A stretch of DNA of 46,854 bases. Origin: Flavobacteriales bacterium (GTDB taxonomy: Bacteria > Bacteroidota > Bacteroidia > Flavobacteriales_D > Sanyastnellaceae). Both the position numbers and the translations under genes were made by a program. The stretch covers positions 1 through 46,854 of the forward strand of contig JAIBBG010000021.1 in NCBI GenBank assembly GCA_019694805.1, read 5' to 3'. Below the pieces are notes generated by a model. That model was not told the DNA's origin. It ran no database searches and saw nothing but the letters and a program-made list of their open reading frames with translations. How positions within the stretch are numbered: the first letter of the stretch is position 1; each line of letters begins with the position of its first letter. Positions 44,368 to 46,854 of this stretch are shown here, piece after piece.

Positions 44368-44375
44368 CAAAAATA
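44368..44375 (-). promoter_or_regulatory. -7 box abutting the radical SAM gene
   Basis: The minus strand reads TATTTTTG, then CACC, then ATG. It matches TAnnTTTG perfectly and sits only 4 nt from the start codon, in the 29-bp gap after the YkgJ-like gene. It implies a leaderless transcript. Confidence 0.45.
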
Positions 44376-44392
44376 ACGGCCAACGGCGGAGA

Positions 44393-44911
44393 TCAGATCA
44401 CTCCTTTGTCCTTCATTCGTTGCTCGAGCTTTTCAACCATCACAAGTGTGGCAGGACAGCGTGGCATGTTGGGAATGAAGACATCATCTACCTGATCTTT
44501 AAAATCCTTTCGGTGGAAATGCGGGAACTCCGCACAATCTTTCGGTCGAATTTCATAAACCGTACACATTCTCGTGCGGTTGTCAAAATGCTGACAAGGC
44601 GTATTGGCGTTCATGATATCGCCAGTTTCTTCTTCTGTATAGAGATACTTATCGTAGTATTGTTTGTAGGTCATCCCGAATCTTTCCGCGATTCTTTTGA
44701 TCTCAGGCTTTGTCCAGGTCGGAGTCATTTCCCGACAGCAATGACCGCACTCAACGCAGGAAATTTCCTTCCAGGCATCATCTGATGCAGCTTTCACTTC
44801 TTTCAATAAACCATGTGGTTTTTTTCGGAGGATTTTTTTCAGACTGGCAGCAAGTTTCTTCTTCTTGGCATGTGCCCTGCGAACGTAGTACGCATAGTTG
44901 AGTTTTTTCAT
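44393..44911 (-). CDS. YkgJ family cysteine-cluster protein
   Basis: This 172-residue protein starts at ATG 44911 (MKKLNYAYYVRRAHAK); the TTG two codons upstream is unlikely. A strongly basic N-terminal ~45 residues (AHAKKKKLAASLKK) lead into the PF03692-type cluster CVECGHCCREMTP. Further conserved positions are NTPCQHFDNRTRMCTVYEIRPKDCAEFP, with cysteines matching the CxxCxxCC...C...C...C pattern thought to bind zinc or an Fe-S cluster. The family has no established activity. It is directly upstream of the radical SAM gene on the same strand, so a related maturation role is plausible but unproven. Confidence 0.88.
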   Translation of the reverse strand: MKKLNYAYYVRRAHAKKKKLAASLKKILRKKPHGLLKEVKAASDDAWKEISCVECGHCCREMTPTWTKPEIKRIAERFGMTYKQYYDKYLYTEEETGDIMNANTPCQHFDNRTRMCTVYEIRPKDCAEFPHFHRKDFKDQVDDVFIPNMPRCPATLVMVEKLEQRMKDKGVI

Positions 44912-45002
44912 ATTCAAATTTGACGGCGGCTAAAATAGAAGATTGAGATGATTTGCAAGATTTTCCCCCAGAAGTTCTGGAACCTTCATCGTTGAAAAAA
45001 GA

Positions 45003-45107
45003 AAAAAGAGCAAGCGACTCTTATCGCACCGCTACAACCGTCTGCCTTTGCTGCCTTCCGGCCCTGGAGGATTGGACAGGAGCTGGTCGTAAAAGACTTG
45101 CTCTTTG
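45003..45107 (-). ncRNA. ffs: bacterial small signal recognition particle RNA (4.5S)
   Basis: Read on the minus strand, the ~105-nt RNA carries the conserved SRP domain IV: GGGCCGGAAGGCAGC, with the GGAA tetraloop at 45059-45056 and the AAAGGCAG side that Ffh recognises. The ends pair perfectly for 10 bp (AAAGAGCAAG at 45005-45014 with CTTGCTCTTT at 45097-45106). The 3' end runs into T6-C-T6 (45007-44995), consistent with factor-independent release; the short hairpin GCGATAAGAGTCGC precedes it. It lacks an Alu domain. A promoter-like box ends 5 nt before the 5' end. The RNA binds Ffh and targets nascent membrane and secreted proteins to FtsY/SecYEG. Exact ends are estimated. Confidence 0.93.
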
Positions 45108-45111
45108 GCCG

Positions 45112-45119
45112 CGAAATTA
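45112..45119 (-). promoter_or_regulatory. candidate SRP RNA promoter
   Basis: The minus strand reads TAATTTCG, with a TTG at 45138-45140, 18 nt upstream as the -33 element. The box ends 5 nt before the predicted 5' end of the SRP RNA helix, which is the expected -7 position. One mismatch to TAnnTTTG. Confidence 0.5.
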
Positions 45120-45186
45120 ATATGGTTTTGAAAAAAACAACGTGCATAATTGAATTCTCGGAAAATTTCTCCCCGCACAGAACTTA

Positions 45187-45194
45187 TATCTTTG
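45187..45194 (+). promoter_or_regulatory. -7 box for the DUF4199-GT2 operon
   Basis: TATCTTTG is a perfect TAnnTTTG match, 19 nt before the ATG at 45214, predicting a leader of only 10-15 nt. No good -33 TTG was found. It is divergent from the SRP RNA promoter. Confidence 0.5.
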
Positions 45195-45213
45195 ACCACC
45201 AACAAAAGTCCGC

Positions 45214-45747
45214 ATGACACAAATTGACCATACCAGTACTGAGAATCCGAATTCACCCAAATTGATTCCTGCTATTATCTACGGAAGTGTTATTTCACTG
45301 CTCACCTTTATGATCATGATTACAGCCACCTGGACCGGCTGGGACATGAATAGCGGCTCGTATAAAGCGGCGATTTGGATACTTACGGCGGCGATTTTGT
45401 TTCTCTGTATCAAAGATTACCGTGATCTGCGCAACAACAAAAAACTAACAGTAGGACAAGGTGCCGGTCTTGGAGCGTTGATCGGACTGGTGAGTGGCAT
45501 ATTGGGTGCCATCCTGTTTTACTTCTTTATCACCTATATCAATCCTGGTTTTTTAGCTGAAATAGAAAACGTCGCCATTGAAGAGATGCAATCAAAAGGC
45601 TTGAGTGATGAGCAAATTGAACAAAGTCTTCAAATGATGTCCTTTTTCATGAATCCGGTATTCATGGGCGTCATGACTCTAATATTTTCTGTCATCTTTA
45701 ACCTGATTGCAGGACTCATCATTGGTGCTATCCTTAAACGAGACTAA
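45214..45747 (+). CDS. DUF4199 membrane protein
   Basis: This 177-residue protein fits the DUF4199 layout: a first helix (LIPAIIYGSVISLLTFMIMI), a second (AAIWILTAAILFLCI), the conserved cytoplasmic KDYRDLRNNKKLTVGQGAGL, a third helix (LIGLVSGILGAILFYFFI), an acidic outer loop (EIENVAIEEMQSKGLSDEQI), and a final helix (VMTLIFSVIFNLIAGLIIG). No function is established for the family. In Bacteroidota it is often next to a GT2 glycosyltransferase, as here. The two genes overlap by one base (TAATG), suggesting translational coupling and a shared envelope role. Confidence 0.88.
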   Translation: MTQIDHTSTENPNSPKLIPAIIYGSVISLLTFMIMITATWTGWDMNSGSYKAAIWILTAAILFLCIKDYRDLRNNKKLTVGQGAGLGALIGLVSGILGAILFYFFITYINPGFLAEIENVAIEEMQSKGLSDEQIEQSLQMMSFFMNPVFMGVMTLIFSVIFNLIAGLIIGAILKRD

Positions 45748-46709
45748 TGACCACAGTGACTGACGTTTCTATCGTAATACCTCTGTTCAACGAAGATGAA
45801 TCGCTTCGTGAACTTCACGCTTGGATCAGACGTGTCACTGATCAGCATCAACTTTCTACAGAAATCATTTTTGTTGACGACGGTTCAAAGGACAAATCAT
45901 GGGAAATCATTGAATCGCTCAAAGCCCATGACCCCATGATCACCGGCATTCGTTTCCAAAGGAATTATGGGAAAAGCGCTGCTTTGCATGTTGGATTCGA
46001 AGCTGCCAGCGGAAGCGTTGTCATAACCATGGATGCAGATATGCAAGATTCACCCGACGAAATTCCGGAACTCGTGAGGATGATTCGTGAAGATGGGTTT
46101 GATCTCGTAAGTGGCTGGAAAAAGAAACGACATGACCCGATCTCTAAAACCATTCCCACTAAACTCTACAACTGGGCGACACGAAGAATGAGCGGCATCT
46201 ATTTGCATGATTTCAATTGTGGTCTCAAAGCATACCGACTCGAGGTGGTGAAGTCATTGGAAATTTTTGGTGAAATGCATAGGTATATTCCTGTGATGGC
46301 GCATCGTGAAGGTTTTAGAAAAATCGGTGAAAAGGTGGTTGAACATCGGGCCAGAAAATATGGTGTTACCAAATTCGGACTTGAACGTTTCATCAATGGT
46401 CCACTCGATTTGCTCACCATCATGTTCATCTCGAAATTCGGCAAACGACCGATGCATATTTTTGGTACCATCGGCGCAGCCATGTTCCTCATCGGTTCCT
46501 TTATTTCGATTTATCTCATCATCAATAAATTCTTTCATCTCTACGTTTGGCAAACCAAAGCTCCTCTTCTCTCCGATCAAGCAGTCTTTTACATTGCCCT
46601 CGCTTCTATGGTGATCGGAACTCAACTTTTCCTCGCCGGATTTCTCGGTGAACTCATAACGCGCAATGCACCAGGGCGGAATAATTATAAGATTGGGGGG
46701 AGGATTTGA
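45747..46709 (+). CDS. GT2 polyprenyl-phosphate glycosyltransferase (DPM1/ArnC-like)
   Basis: This 320-residue inner-membrane enzyme has an N-terminal GT-A domain: SIVIPLFNEDESL, IIFVDDGSKDKSW, the metal-binding DADMQDSPDEIPELV and FNCGLKAYR. Two C-terminal membrane helices follow (GTIGAAMFLIGSFISIYLII and YIALASMVIGTQLFLAGFLG). Relatives transfer a sugar from a nucleotide donor to undecaprenyl or dolichyl phosphate, giving the lipid-linked sugar used by GT-C transferases such as the GT87-like protein in this window. The sugar cannot be told. It starts inside the stop of the DUF4199 gene and a heptamer repeat array starts 5 bp after its stop codon. Confidence 0.92.
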   Translation: MTTVTDVSIVIPLFNEDESLRELHAWIRRVTDQHQLSTEIIFVDDGSKDKSWEIIESLKAHDPMITGIRFQRNYGKSAALHVGFEAASGSVVITMDADMQDSPDEIPELVRMIREDGFDLVSGWKKKRHDPISKTIPTKLYNWATRRMSGIYLHDFNCGLKAYRLEVVKSLEIFGEMHRYIPVMAHREGFRKIGEKVVEHRARKYGVTKFGLERFINGPLDLLTIMFISKFGKRPMHIFGTIGAAMFLIGSFISIYLIINKFFHLYVWQTKAPLLSDQAVFYIALASMVIGTQLFLAGFLGELITRNAPGRNNYKIGGRI

Positions 46710-46714
46710 TTGGG

Positions 46715-46784
46715 AATTATGAATTATGAATTATGAATTATGAATTATGAGTTATGAATTAAGAATTATGAGTTGAGAATTGTC
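46715..46784 (+). repeat. AATTATG heptamer repeat downstream of the GT2 gene
   Basis: Ten consecutive 7-bp units run from 46715 to 46784: five perfect AATTATG units, then variants AGTTATG, AATTAAG, AATTATG, AGTTGAG and AATTGTC. The array begins 5 bp after the GT2 stop codon in the sense orientation. Because the period is 7, TGA stop codons fall in all three frames. Beyond it, to the window end, I see no gene. Confidence 0.9.
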
Positions 46785-46854
46785 AGGTTTTGGTGGGATG
46801 GTTTTTATGATATTTGCGATGGAATTGAGGAGGCGACTTCTGGATTCCGCACAC

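Noticed and set aside
45032..45256. 74-codon minus-strand ORF overlapping the SRP RNA
   Set aside because: The conserved SRP domain IV sequence, closing helix and T-run explain this region. The ORF also overlaps the start of the divergent DUF4199 gene.

Overview
The window looks like chromosomal DNA from a Bacteroidota member (class Bacteroidia, probably a free-living lineage; genus not resolvable). The reasons are three secreted repeat proteins with type IX secretion (T9SS) C-terminal sorting domains, a PorT/SprT-like T9SS component, a Rho factor with a long disordered insert, DUF4294 and DUF4199 proteins, few recognisable Shine-Dalgarno sites, and TAnnTTTG-type -7 promoter boxes. I see no phage, plasmid, insertion-sequence, CRISPR or tRNA features.

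Layout. 1-4.7 kb: the C-terminal part of a gliding-motility-associated C-terminal domain protein (+), then an MsbA-like ABC exporter and purB (-). 4.75-15.8 kb: one minus-strand gene for a 3,623-residue secreted adhesin-like protein, with its own terminator and candidate promoter. It carries about 33 four-cysteine, hyalin-repeat-like (HYR-like) domains and a type A T9SS tail. 16-18.7 kb: small envelope proteins and a possibly decayed membrane gene. 18.9-29.3 kb: a minus-strand housekeeping run (small membrane protein, lipoprotein, pruA, rho, membrane protein, porT, a CapD/WbpM-like sugar-nucleotide enzyme, uvrB, rpe). 29.4-33.8 kb: plus-strand accC, DUF4294, a secreted hypothetical and a GT87-like mannosyltransferase. 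33.8-42.6 kb: esterase lipoprotein and GT4 glycosyltransferase (-), M1 metallopeptidase (+), P-domain/Ig-like T9SS cargo (-), PhoD-like phosphatase (+). 42.6-46.9 kb: a small hypothetical, radical SAM enzyme and YkgJ-like protein (-), the SRP RNA (-), then DUF4199 and a GT2 glycosyltransferase (+), and a heptamer repeat.

How the genes fit together: much of the window serves the cell surface. PorT would help export the three large cargo proteins. The ABC exporter, CapD-like enzyme and GT4/GT87/GT2 enzymes would build or move surface glycolipids and polysaccharide. The remainder is core metabolism and information processing (purB, rpe, pruA, accC, uvrB, rho, SRP RNA).

The most unusual features are: (i) the giant gene's exact 1,155-bp five-domain super-repeat, including a 740-bp stretch identical by eye between two copies; (ii) -7-like boxes that sit only 3-8 nt before several start codons, suggesting leaderless or nearly leaderless mRNAs; and (iii) a heptamer repeat found in the same sense orientation directly after two unrelated genes. 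All calls were made by eye from sequence. No database search, folding or statistical program was run.
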